A DNA stretch of 64,000 bases, taken from assembly GCA_052146815.1 (NCBI GenBank), contig JBKQMG010000064.1, forward strand, positions 1 to 64,000, written 5' to 3'. This stretch comes from DATJZH01 sp052146815. Its GTDB lineage: Bacteria > Actinomycetota > Actinomycetes > Streptosporangiales > Streptosporangiaceae. The first letter of the stretch is position 1; every line of letters starts with the position of its first letter. A program made the translations under genes and the position numbers. The notes below the pieces were generated by a model. That model saw only the letters and a program-made list of their open reading frames with translations, was not told the origin of the DNA and did no database searches. Shown here in pieces: positions 51,346 to 59,108 of the stretch.

Positions 51346-51671
51346 CCGCTTCCGGTCGCCCGGTCGGCGGTCCGCGCGGCGTCCCGGTTTCCGGGCGGCA
51401 TCCCGGTAAGCAGGGCGACGACCTCGCCAATGGAAGGGGCCCGGCTCGCGCGCTCGGGCAGCGGCAAGTGCGCCTGGATCTCGTACCGGTTGCGACGGCC
51501 GTCTTTGTGCTTGATCAGGTAGCCAGCCTCGGCGAGGTCGGTGACAATGCCGTGCGCACTGCGCTCGGTGATGCCGAGCCCGGCGGCGATGTCGCGCAGG
51601 CGCACGCCGGGGTCGCGGGCGATGCACAGCAGCGCCCGGGCGTGGTTGGTCAGGAATCCCCAGCTCGTCAC
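51342..51671 (-). CDS. small winged-helix transcriptional regulator (MarR/ArsR-like)
   Basis: A 109-residue protein: SWGFLTNHARALLCIARDPG, then VRLRDIAAGLGITERSAHGI and VTDLAEAGYLIKHKDGRRNR, then YEIQAHLPLP. This is a winged HTH with the typical wing at KHKDGRRNRYEI. The C-terminal 40 residues are short and Ala/Arg rich. Family commonly annotated as MarR-like or helix-turn-helix transcriptional regulator in Streptomyces. GTG at 51671 has the -10-like TAGGTT 7 bases upstream and no SD. The AT-rich stretch 51680-51735 may be its operator, with an inverted TTACT/AGTAA. Confidence 0.83.
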   Translation of the reverse strand: MTSWGFLTNHARALLCIARDPGVRLRDIAAGLGITERSAHGIVTDLAEAGYLIKHKDGRRNRYEIQAHLPLPERASRAPSIGEVVALLTGMPPGNRDAARTADRATGSG

Positions 51672-51678
51672 AGGTGAA

Positions 51679-51684
51679 AACCTA
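51679..51684 (-). promoter_or_regulatory. -10 element TAGGTT for leaderless HTH transcript
   Basis: On the minus strand TAGGTT ends 7 bases before the GTG at 51671, without any Shine-Dalgarno sequence. Confidence 0.4.
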
Positions 51685-51959
51685 CCCTAGTTACTTGATT
51701 CATTACCTTAGTTTCCAGTAAAACATTGCTTGTTTTCTCGTGCACATGTAGCGCCGGGACCGCATCCGGGGCAGTTTTCCGCATCCGAGCCGGTCCACGG
51801 CCTGGCACAGGTCCGGAGCCATCCCGGCCGCAGGGGAAGCGATGAGCGCACTCCCAGAGCGACGGACGGCGTTATGCAGCGCTCTGCCCGCTGAAGGTAA
51901 CGCGCCGGCCCGCGGGGCCGCTGCCGTCCGCGCCAAGCACCCCGGCCGGCGACGGCAGG

Positions 51960-52409
51960 GGGCAGTAGGAGTTAACGCGCTCGCGGGAAGGGTCGCTCAC
52001 CTGATCCTGCTGGTGATCTTCTTTACCGTGGCAGGCCACCGGCTGGCGCAGGCCTTCACCCTGCCGTCGGCCAGCAAGCTGCTGCTGTTCCTCGCGGTGG
52101 CGGCTGCAGTCACCGGGATTGTGCTGGCCACCCGCGTCGCGGCCTCAGTGCAGGCCTTCGGCGGGGGCGCCGGGATCGCGGAGGTCGGCGCCGTCTACCT
52201 CGGCGCCGCCGTCATCGGCGCCGCCTCCCCTGCCCCTGGCGGCCTGGGCGCCATCGAGGCCGCGCCGGTCCCCCGGCCTGACCGGCATCGGCCTGCCCGC
52301 TGGCCCCGCGGTCTCGGCGGTCCTTACCTACCGGCCGGCGACCTACTGGCTGCCCGTCGTGCCCGGATGGGCCGCCTGGCGCCTGCGCCAGCGGCGCGGC
52401 TACGTATGA
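51960..52409 (+). pseudogene. flippase-like (UPF0104/LPG-synthase TM) C-terminal relic, frameshifted
   Basis: The first frame encodes GVNALAGRVAHLILLVIFFT, then AVYLGAAVIGAASPAPGGLG and AIEAAPV. From about 52262 another frame continues GLTGIGLPAGPAVSAVLTYR, then PATYWLPVVPGWAAWRLRQR and a stop at 52409. PTPGGLGAVEAALVAGL...LLYRLATYWLPILPGW is the C-terminal signature of the lysylphosphatidylglycerol synthetase TM/UPF0104 family. The 250 or more upstream residues are gone and the remainder is frameshifted. The preceding frame back to 51842 has no similarity to the family. Confidence 0.72.
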
Positions 52410-52441
52410 GTGGCCAGGCCAGGCCAGGCCATACGGCGGGT

Positions 52442-52870
52442 TTACTTGACCGGGACCAGGCTGCGGGCGAAACCGATGACGTGCGCTCGGTGCTCGCCGA
52501 GGCCGCTGACCCGGTAGAAGTGCCCGTGCCTGGTCCAGCTCAGGCTCAGGATCTTGACCCTCGAGCTGCAGGACGGCTTGCCGCTGACCCTGCCGATGCA
52601 CAAGCGCACATCCCCCCTGGCGAGCGTCGCGGTCGTGCCATCAACATGCTCCCTGGCGATGATCTTGCCCCCCAGCCCCAGCTGCGGCCCGCACCCCTGG
52701 CCAGAGCCCTTGTGCTGGCCGAAGGCGATCAGCCGGGGCAGCCTGATTCAGGCCTCACACGCCAGTACGGCGTCGCACCTGAGGCGGGCGGTGCCGGGAG
52801 AAAGCGGCCAGCCGGCCCGCCGCTCTCCTGTCCGGCAGGCACCATCATTGACCGGCACGGTCAGACCCGT
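52442..52870 (-). pseudogene. unrecognised minus-strand coding region with in-frame TGA
   Basis: One minus-strand frame ending at TAA 52444-52442 has G or C at almost every third position over more than 100 codons, a clear coding signature. It reads LPRLIAFGQHKGSGQGCGPQ, then LGLGGKIIAREHVDGTTATL, RVSGKPSCSSRVKILSLSWT and RHGHFYRVSGLGEHRAHVIG, ending SLVPVK. Upstream of an in-frame TGA at about 52751 the frame still looks coding (TRFTRNPSTGLTVPVNDGAC, then SPGTARLRCDAVLACEA). No start codon lies between the TGA and the good region. The spaced cysteines suggest an exported protein. Family not recognised. Confidence 0.5.
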
Positions 52871-53062
52871 GCTCGGATTGCGTGTGAATCGCGTGTGAGC
52901 GATTCCCGTGCCCGTGCCTGCGCCTGCGCCTGCACACGACGCTGGCCCGACGGCCTGGTCGGCACCATCCGCGTCCCGCGGCCCGTCCGGCAGCGGTATC
53001 GCGGCCGGGATCGCTCCCGCCGCAGAGCCCTCCCCGCACTGACCCGAACGTGCCGCCGGATT

Positions 53063-53068
53063 TACAGT
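53063..53068 (+). promoter_or_regulatory. -10 element TACAGT for leaderless MDMPI transcript
   Basis: TACAGT ends 6 bases before the ATG at 53075. A weak -35-like CTGACC lies 18 bases upstream (53039-53044). Confidence 0.5.
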
Positions 53069-53074
53069 GACCAG

Positions 53075-53629
53075 ATGGACGCCGCGCAGCGCACGCTGAA
53101 CGACCAGATCGATGACGCGACGCAGCGGCTGCTCGGCACCGCACGGGTCATCGCCGAGTCCGATCTGCGGCAGCCGTCACTGCTGCCGGGCTGGACTCGG
53201 GCGCACGTCCTCGCGCACCTGGCCCGCAGCGCCGACGCGATGCGCAACCTGCTGATCGGCGCCCGGACCGGTCAGCACCGCCCCGCCTACGTCGGCGCGC
53301 AGGCCCGCGAGGCCGACATCGACGCCGGTGCGCGCCAGCGGGGCAAGGACCTGATGGCCGACGTGGCCGACTCGGCGATGGCCTTTCGCACCATCGCCTG
53401 TCAATTGCCGGAGGATGCGTGGCCGTTCCCGGTGCGGATCCTGGATTCGGCGCAGTTCCCGGCCGCTCAGCTGCTGACCCGGCGGCTGGTCGAGGTCGAG
53501 CTGCACCATTGTGATCTCGACAGCGGGTACAGCCCGGGCCGCTGGCCTGCTGCCTTCGCCGTCATGGATCTGCCCGAGCCGATGCGGTCACTGCGCCGCG
53601 ACCGGCTCACGCGCTCACGGCAGCCCTGA
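53075..53629 (+). CDS. maleylpyruvate isomerase-type mycothiol-dependent protein (DinB-like), short
   Basis: A 184-residue protein. LNDQIDDATQRLLGTARVIA, then PSLLPGWTRAHVLAHLARSA with DAMRNLLIGARTG, and a later EVELHHCDLDSGY, form the MDMPI N-terminal four-helix fold. The three metal ligands (His in AHVLAHL, and Glu-x-x-x-His in VELHHCD) are present. Full-length relatives have a further 60 to 90 residue C-terminal domain ending in a Trp/Pro motif; here the frame ends in RSLRRDRLTRSRQP. It is either a natural short form or truncated; the next 200 bases contain no clear continuation. Uses mycothiol as cofactor if active. Confidence 0.78.
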   Translation: MDAAQRTLNDQIDDATQRLLGTARVIAESDLRQPSLLPGWTRAHVLAHLARSADAMRNLLIGARTGQHRPAYVGAQAREADIDAGARQRGKDLMADVADSAMAFRTIACQLPEDAWPFPVRILDSAQFPAAQLLTRRLVEVELHHCDLDSGYSPGRWPAAFAVMDLPEPMRSLRRDRLTRSRQP

Positions 53630-53830
53630 CGGCCCGGCCCTGCGGCGATCGCGTCAGGCGGCCGCGGCCACCGGCTGGTCGCCGCGGCCCCTGATGCTGG
53701 GTCCCGCCGCCGCCAGATCCGCCACGGCGCGGCCCGGTCCGGTCCGGCGATGACGTGCCCACACCGAAAACAGCGCTGTCGGCACGCCACGAGCCTGCGC
53801 GCCGGCGGCCATAGAGCCTGGGGGTTCATC

Positions 53831-54181
53831 ATGACGTTCTCGTTACGGTCTGGCCGGCGCATCGCAACCCTGTACGGCTACCCGGGTGTCTCGGCCGTGC
53901 GGGTGAACGGCCGCCAGCTCGGGCGGCCCGCCACGCACAGCGGCCGCCGCCGGGTCGTCACGCTCAGGCCGGGCGGCACCGCGCACGCGGTCCTCGGGGT
54001 CGTGGAAGCCGGCAACGTGTGCCGGCACCCGGTCAACGGGGCGCAGCTGCGGGTGTACCCGCCGGGCCAGAAGGGCGCCCAGTACGTCCCGCTGTCGGTG
54101 CAGGTCGGCCGGCGTCAGTCCACCATGCACGTCCTGCCCGTCCGCCGGGCCACCGGCGTCCCCAATTACGCGACGAGCTGA
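53831..54181 (+). pseudogene. truncated third DUF4232 copy
   Basis: A 116-residue frame starting MTFSLRSGRRIATLYGYPGV, then SAVRVNGRQLGRPATHSGRR, RVVTLRPGGTAHAVLGVVEA and GAQLRVYPPGQKGAQYVPLS. It is homologous to the second half of the DUF4232 domain at 50019 (TLYGYPGVSLV, LVTLAPGATASALLQVV, LQVYPPGQ). The signal peptide, lipobox and first half are missing, so the product would not reach the surface. An ATG exists, but the upstream GGGGGTTCATC is a poor RBS. Best regarded as a relic. Confidence 0.7.
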
Positions 54182-54226
54182 GGCCCGGCCTGCCCGGGCG
54201 CCGTAACCGGGCGCGCGGGCAGCCGG

Positions 54227-54232
54227 TAGCGT
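54227..54232 (+). promoter_or_regulatory. -10 element TAGCGT for leaderless DUF885 transcript
   Basis: TAGCGT ends 7 bases before the ATG at 54240. The intervening GGGGA could alternatively act as a weak SD. Confidence 0.4.
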
Positions 54233-54239
54233 TCGGGGA

Positions 54240-55772
54240 ATGGACGACCTCCATCCGCGGCTGCGTGCCGTCTGCGACCTTGACATGGCCGAGATCCGCG
54301 AGTTCGGCGGGCGTCACGAATACGACGGCGCGATCCAGGACCTGTCTCCGGCCGGGGTTCGCGACGGTCTCGCGCGCCTCGCGGCGGCGGCGCGCGGCGG
54401 CGGCGCGCTGGCGGACCCGCACGACGAGGCGCACCTGGCGATCTTCGAGCAGCGCGCGCAGGTCGCGCTCGGCGACCTCGAGCTGCACCGCCGCAACCCG
54501 ATCGTGCACCTGGCTAATCTCGACCTGTCCTGTTACGACCGGGAGTACGCGCCGCAGGAGACGCGCGACCGCGCGCTGCGCGAGCATCTGGCGAAGTGGC
54601 CGGAGGCCGTCGACGCCGCGGTAAGCGCCCTGGACGCGGTGCCCGCGCCCGTCGCGGAAGCACTCATCGAGGCAGCCAGGGGCCTGGCTGCCTCGATTCC
54701 TCCCGGCACCGACCCGGTCTTGCGGGCGGCCGCCCTGACCGCGCACGCGCGGCTCGTCGCGCACATCGAGGCGGCGGCCGCGGGCGGCCCGCCCGACGCG
54801 GCGCTCGGCACCCGCCAGCTCACGGCCCTGATGAGCAGTGCCGAGGGCATGCCGCTGGACCTCGTCCAGCTGGCCGGGCACGCTGACAGCGAGCGGGCCC
54901 GGCTGACCGCGCTGATGGCCGACAGCTGCGGCCGGATCGCTCCCGGCCGGCCGCCGCTGGAGGTGGCGCGGGAACTGGTCCGTGTCCACCCGGACGCCGG
55001 CGGGGTGATCGAGGCTGCCCGGCGCTGCACCGAGCAGGCCATCCAGTTCACCACGGACAAGGACCTGGTGCCTTACCACGATGGCGAGTGCCTGGTCGGG
55101 CTGGCGCCCCCGTCGCGCCGCTGGGCCATGGCCATGATGTCGCCGGCCGCGCCGGGCGAGCCCGACGGGCCGTCCTGGTACCACATCACGCCGCCGGAGC
55201 CCTCCTGGGCGCCGGGCGAGATCGAGGAATGGCTCGAGGTCTTCAGCGACACGACGCTGCCCGGCATTACCGTGCACGAGGTCGCGCCCGGCCATTTTTC
55301 GCATGGAAGGGCACTGCGGCGGGCGCGCACGGACGTGCGGCGGACCCTCCAGTCGGCCGCGTTCGTCGAGGGCTGGGCTCACTACGCCGAGGAACTATGC
55401 GTCGAGGAACGCTTCCGGGACGGCGACCCGCGCTTTGCCATCGGCGTCTGGCTCGAGGCACTCGTCCGGGTCACCCGGCTGCTGTGCGCGATCGGGGTGC
55501 ACACCGAGGGGATGACGGTGGCCGAGGCGGCCCGGCTGTTCGAGTCGTATACCCACCTGACCGGCCGGGCGGCACTGTCGGAGGCCCGCCGGGCCACCTT
55601 CGATCCGACCTACGGCCGCTACACCTGGGGCAAAGTGGAGATCATGACGCTGCGCGAGGTAGCGCGGAAGGAATGGGGCGCCGGCTTTACGCTGCTGCGG
55701 CTCCACTCGGCCATGCTCGCCCTCGGCTCGCCGCCGCTCGGCCTCCTCGGCGCCGCGGTCGAGCACGGCTGA
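54240..55772 (+). CDS. DUF885 family metallohydrolase
   Basis: A 510-residue protein. The zinc-peptidase-like motif ITVHEVAPGHFSHGRALR (HExxPGH) and the second signature VEGWAHYAEELCVEE identify DUF885, a gluzincin-like clan. The N-terminal 250 residues are helical. YHITPPEPSWAPGEIEEWLE precedes the active site as in homologues, and a C-terminal region YTHLTGRAALSEARRATFDP follows. No signal peptide, so probably cytoplasmic. Related proteins hydrolyse peptides or amides; substrate unknown. A leaderless-type -10 precedes the ATG. Monocistronic. Confidence 0.9.
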   Translation: MDDLHPRLRAVCDLDMAEIREFGGRHEYDGAIQDLSPAGVRDGLARLAAAARGGGALADPHDEAHLAIFEQRAQVALGDLELHRRNPIVHLANLDLSCYDREYAPQETRDRALREHLAKWPEAVDAAVSALDAVPAPVAEALIEAARGLAASIPPGTDPVLRAAALTAHARLVAHIEAAAAGGPPDAALGTRQLTALMSSAEGMPLDLVQLAGHADSERARLTALMADSCGRIAPGRPPLEVARELVRVHPDAGGVIEAARRCTEQAIQFTTDKDLVPYHDGECLVGLAPPSRRWAMAMMSPAAPGEPDGPSWYHITPPEPSWAPGEIEEWLEVFSDTTLPGITVHEVAPGHFSHGRALRRARTDVRRTLQSAAFVEGWAHYAEELCVEERFRDGDPRFAIGVWLEALVRVTRLLCAIGVHTEGMTVAEAARLFESYTHLTGRAALSEARRATFDPTYGRYTWGKVEIMTLREVARKEWGAGFTLLRLHSAMLALGSPPLGLLGAAVEHG

Positions 55773-55809
55773 CCAGCCGCCGCGTCACGGCTGACCAGCC
55801 GGCCCTGGC

Positions 55810-56049
55810 TCACCGTGAATGCTCTCCTGGCACGACCATGCCGGTCTCGTTAGCGAGGATGACCGCCTGCACCCGGTCGCGCAGGCTCAGCTTGGCCAGC
55901 AGATGCCCGATGTGGGTCTTCACGGTGGCCTCACTGATGAACAGCTCCGCCGCGATCTCGGTGTTGGTGCGGCCGCGGGCGAGCAGCAGCATGATCGCGG
56001 TCAGCGGCCTGCGGTCGTCGTGGCGGCGGACGTGGCCCGCGTTCCGCAA
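55810..56049 (-). pseudogene. LuxR/NarL response regulator HTH relic
   Basis: The frame encodes LTAIMLLLARGRTNTEIAAE, then LFISEATVKTHIGHLLAKLS and LRDRVQAVILANETGMV: the C-terminal GerE/LuxR HTH of a NarL-type response regulator, complete to its end. Before it the usual LTxREREVL is reduced to PLTAIML, and the receiver domain with the phospho-Asp and the linker are gone; the preceding residues (RNAGHVRRHDDRR) are unrelated. A free HTH could in theory still bind DNA, but loss of residues in helix 1 suggests a relic. Confidence 0.75.
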
Positions 56050-56155
56050 CTACTCCTGACCGCGCGCCCGCAGGCGACGCGCAGTGCTGACTGCCGACGG
56101 CACCGGACAGCATGAGACGATAACGGTGCGCATTGAAACCAAGGCCAGAAGGATC

Positions 56156-56749
56156 ATGTCGGAAACTGACAGCACCGCATCACTGCAGCGTGCCGCCCGG
56201 AGCCGTGCACGGAGCCGAGCCGCCCAGAGCCCGGCCGCAGAAAACCGTGCCGCAGAAAGCAGGCGCGGACGCGGGGGGCGCCGTGTCGCCGGCGGGATCC
56301 TCGTCATCGCGGCCGCGTCCCTGGCGGGCTGTGCGCGGCCGACGGCCTCGGGGCCCCCGTTGCAGATCGGGACCGCTAACGTCGGGGAGCCGGATTCCGC
56401 CGGCACGACCGACGCCTACCTGGTCATCACCAACAATGGCCCGGCAGACCGGCTGATGTCGGTCAGCTCAAGCGCGGGCGGCCAGGTCATGCTGCGGGGC
56501 CCGCAGACCCGGGTCTCCGACTCAGCGAGCGGCGTCGGCATGCGGACCGTGCGGGATATCCGCATCCCGGCGGACCAGACACTCCGGCTCGCGCCCAACG
56601 GCTTCCATCTGCTGATCGTCGACTCGCGCCCGATGAAGGCCGGGCGGCTGATCACGCTGAAGCTAGTGTTCGCGCGGGCCGGTCCGATCAAGGTGCCCGC
56701 CGAGGTCACTGATCCCGAAAGCGGCGGCAGCAGCTACTTCATCAACTGA
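56156..56749 (+). CDS. PCuAC-like lipoprotein with altered copper ligands
   Basis: A 197-residue protein. A 55-residue Arg/Ala-rich N-terminal region precedes a hydrophobic segment with lipobox SLAGCARP (Cys near residue 60). The PCuAC domain follows: TDAYLVITNNGPADRLMSVS, SSAGGQVMLRGPQTRV, GVGMRTVRDIRIPADQTLRL and APNGFHLLIVDSRPMKAGRL. In copper chaperones the ligands are H-x10-M-x21-H-x-M; here the first His appears to be Arg and the final Met Leu, leaving one Met and one His. Copper binding may be lost or different. AGAAGG precedes ATG 56156. The unusually long positive N-terminus suggests either a later start or a Tat-like signal. Confidence 0.75.
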   Translation: MSETDSTASLQRAARSRARSRAAQSPAAENRAAESRRGRGGRRVAGGILVIAAASLAGCARPTASGPPLQIGTANVGEPDSAGTTDAYLVITNNGPADRLMSVSSSAGGQVMLRGPQTRVSDSASGVGMRTVRDIRIPADQTLRLAPNGFHLLIVDSRPMKAGRLITLKLVFARAGPIKVPAEVTDPESGGSSYFIN

Positions 56750-56914
56750 GCGCGCTCGCAGCTGAGCCCATCAGCTGCACCAGTCAGCTGCGCTCATCGG
56801 CTGAGCCGGCCCTGATGCGGATAGTTGCCGCGGGCCAGCATCGCGATATATCGTCTTGGTGTCGGCACGGCGGCCTGCCGGCAGGAGACATCTCGGGGAC
56901 GCAGGAGGTCAGAC

Positions 56915-57370
56915 ATGGCACCAGGACCAGATCTGCGCATCGGAGATGCCGACCGCGATCGCGCTGCCGCGAGCCTGCGCGAGCACTTCGCCCAGGGCAG
57001 GCTGTCGCTGGAAGAATTCAATCAGCGGATCGACGCGGTCTTCGCCGCAACAACTCAGAGCCAGCTGTACCGGATCAACAGCGACCTGCCGCACGTGCTG
57101 ACGGCCGAGCCGCTGCCAGTCGCCGCGCCGCGCCAGCAGCGTGAAGACGGCCGCCACGGGCAGTCCGCGGGGCGCCCCCGGATGGGCGCCCTGGCCTCCC
57201 TGGCCGCGGTCCTGATTACGTTCTTCCTTTTCCTGGTCGTGCTGAGCCCCGACCTGAGCGGCATTCCGTCGTTCGGCAGGTTCGGCATCCTGCTGCTGCT
57301 GTTCGGAATCGTCCGCGGCTTGTTCCGCCGGATTCTGGGCGGCGGCCGCGGCCGCGGCCGACGCGGTTAA
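56915..57370 (+). CDS. DUF1707 domain membrane protein
   Basis: A 151-residue protein. DLRIGDADRDRAAASLREHF, then AQGRLSLEEFNQRIDAVFAA and TTQSQLYRINSDLP, is a complete DUF1707 (SHOCT-like) domain, followed by a charged linker and a membrane hairpin (ALASLAAVLITFFLFLVVLS, then GILLLLFGIVRGLF) and an Arg/Gly-rich tail. Function unknown; common in actinobacteria. AGGAGG lies 7 bases before the ATG. It shows what the relic at 33613 would have looked like. Convergent with the DnaN paralogue across a hairpin terminator. Confidence 0.9.
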   Translation: MAPGPDLRIGDADRDRAAASLREHFAQGRLSLEEFNQRIDAVFAATTQSQLYRINSDLPHVLTAEPLPVAAPRQQREDGRHGQSAGRPRMGALASLAAVLITFFLFLVVLSPDLSGIPSFGRFGILLLLFGIVRGLFRRILGGGRGRGRRG

Positions 57371-57421
57371 GCGCGCGACTGCCTGAGCTCCGGCTCGAGC
57401 GGCATAGCCGGCCCTGCCGGT

Positions 57422-57450
57422 AACAGCCCGGCTGCTGGCGCCGGGCTGTT
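57422..57450. terminator. bidirectional hairpin terminator between convergent genes
   Basis: AACAGCCCGGC (57422-57432) pairs perfectly with GCCGGGCTGTT (57440-57450): an 11-bp stem with a 7-base loop. It lies between the ends of the DUF1707 and DnaN-like genes. No strict U-tract follows, as usual in actinomycetes. Confidence 0.75.
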
Positions 57451-57457
57451 CCCGGCG

Positions 57458-58756
57458 TCAGGACCGGACCGGGACTCTCAGCGGTACGACCAGGTAACGG
57501 AACACGGGACTCTCGGTGGCCCGGCTGGCAGCCACCGCGCTTGCCTCCGCCGGGCCGGCCGCCCATGTGACCAGCGCCGGCTTCGTCGGGCTGGTGAATT
57601 CCAGCCTGATCCGGCCCGGCTCCGCGGCCGGATCCGCCGCCTCAGCCCCGCTGCCCGCCCGTCGCCCGGCACCGGCCAGAGCGCCACCGGACAGCGCCGC
57701 CGCAGTCACCCCGTCCAGCAGATAGCCCGGGTTGAAAGAGATGACCGGCTCACTGCCGGTGAAATCGGCAGGCACAGACTCCACCGCCCTGGCCCGTCCC
57801 TCTGTGTGCGCCTCGAGCACGACATTTCCCGGCGCGAACGACAGGAGCACCGGACTCGCCCGCTCCGCCACCAGCGAGACCCGCCGCACCGCCTCGATGA
57901 ACGGGCCAGCCGGAAGCTCGGCCACGCAGCCGAACCCGGCCGGAAACCGCGACCGGTACCTGATGAACTCCCCCGCGATGAGCCGCGCCGTCAGCCGCCG
58001 CCCGGCACCCTCGAACGTGATCATGCCATCGACCGGCCGGCGGCCGCCGGCAGCCGCGGCATCTCCGACCGCCGCTGACTCGTTGCGGGCCGCCTGGTCG
58101 CCGCTGCCGAGCGATATCGTCACTGGCTCGCCGGCTGCCATCGTGCGGGCGACATCAGCGAGCGTCCTGGCCGGCACCAGCGCCGTGGCGCGCAGGTCCG
58201 CAGCGGCGGGTGCCCAGCTGACCTCAGTGACCGCGAGCCGGTACCGGTCCGTGGCGGCGAGCGTCAGCGTGCCGCCGTCGATGTCCAAGCAGACTCCCGT
58301 CAGCATCGGCAGCGTGTCGTCCCGGCTGGCTGACGGCACCACCTGCGCCGCGGCCATCGCCAGCACTCCCCCGTCTATCGTCCCGGCCGCAGGCGGCGGC
58401 TCCGGCAGGGCCGGGTACTCCTCGGCAGGCAGCGACACGAGGGTAAATTCCGCACTGCCGCAGGTCAGGCTGATCATGTCGGCAGCCGACGCGAACTCGG
58501 CCGGGGCCGGCGGGAGGCTACGGGTGATCTCTGCCAGCAGGCGGCCGGGGACCAGGGCGGTGCCGGGCTCGGCCACCTCGGCCTCGACCGCGATGCGCGC
58601 GGACACCTCGTAGTCGAAGCACGAGAGCGTCAGCCCGTCCTCTCCGGCCTGCATGAGCAGTCCGGAGAGGACGGGAACGACCGGACGGGAGGGCAGCGCC
58701 CGCGCCACCCACGCCACTGCCTCGCCGAGCGCATCGCGCTCCACCCTGAACTTCAC
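57458..58756 (-). CDS. dnaN: DNA polymerase III beta sliding clamp paralogue
   Basis: A 432-residue protein with three clamp domains. Domain 1 starts MKFRVERDALGEAVAWVARA, then LPSRPVVPVLSGLLMQAGED. Domain 2 has DDTLPMLTGVCLDIDGGTLT and LAATDRYRLAVTEVSW (the family's ATDRYRLA). Domain 3 has VISFNPGYLLDGVTAA and ends FRYLVVPLRVPVRS, compared with YLLMPVRL in standard clamps. It is longer than the usual 370-380 residues because of two Ala/Gly-rich insertions (about 205-230 and 360-385). No dnaA, recF or gyrB is near, so this is an additional clamp, not the oriC copy. GGAGG lies 5 bases before the GTG. Confidence 0.88.
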   Translation of the reverse strand: MKFRVERDALGEAVAWVARALPSRPVVPVLSGLLMQAGEDGLTLSCFDYEVSARIAVEAEVAEPGTALVPGRLLAEITRSLPPAPAEFASAADMISLTCGSAEFTLVSLPAEEYPALPEPPPAAGTIDGGVLAMAAAQVVPSASRDDTLPMLTGVCLDIDGGTLTLAATDRYRLAVTEVSWAPAAADLRATALVPARTLADVARTMAAGEPVTISLGSGDQAARNESAAVGDAAAAGGRRPVDGMITFEGAGRRLTARLIAGEFIRYRSRFPAGFGCVAELPAGPFIEAVRRVSLVAERASPVLLSFAPGNVVLEAHTEGRARAVESVPADFTGSEPVISFNPGYLLDGVTAAALSGGALAGAGRRAGSGAEAADPAAEPGRIRLEFTSPTKPALVTWAAGPAEASAVAASRATESPVFRYLVVPLRVPVRS

Positions 58757-58836
58757 TGCAGCCTCCGGCCCGCCCGCGGTAATAAGCCGATACTGGCACG
58801 TGCCGCCGACAGCCTGCGCCGCCTCGGGCCTGCTTG

Positions 58837-59100
58837 CTACTGCTGAAGTTCAGGCGGAGCCGATGCCAGCGCGGCCTCGATCGCCCTGACCAGCTCCCGC
58901 GCCGACGCGGCAGTCAGCTCCACCGCCACCCGCGCCGATGGCCCCTGGCCCTCGTTGCGGAAGTCGATGTTGAGCGTGTGCTCGGCCATCGCGTGGACTG
59001 GATGATCAAAGTAGACGCTCGCGCCGCTGAGCCGGAACCAGCCGGCGGCACCTTTTCCGCTGCCGCTGATCTCGATTTTCTCAGTCAGGTACGTGCACAT
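58837..59100 (-). CDS. DUF6295 family protein
   Basis: An 87-residue protein: MCTYLTEKIEISGSGKGAAG, then WFRLSGASVYFDHPVHAMAE, HTLNIDFRNEGQGPSARVAV and ELTAASARELVRAIEAAL. This matches my memory of DUF6295, a short protein of unknown function in actinobacteria often beside dienelactone hydrolase. Cys2, and His residues in DHPVH and EHTLN, could bind metal. GAGGG precedes the ATG. It follows the hydrolase stop by 8 bases, implying an operon. Confidence 0.8.
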   Translation of the reverse strand: MCTYLTEKIEISGSGKGAAGWFRLSGASVYFDHPVHAMAEHTLNIDFRNEGQGPSARVAVELTAASARELVRAIEAALASAPPELQQ

Positions 59101-59108
59101 GGTAGCCC

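Noticed and set aside
51842..53629. A single 595-residue plus-strand protein
   Set aside because: Its first part is a frameshifted flippase-like relic, its middle is antisense to a minus-strand coding region, and only the last 184 residues are a real gene with its own promoter-like element.
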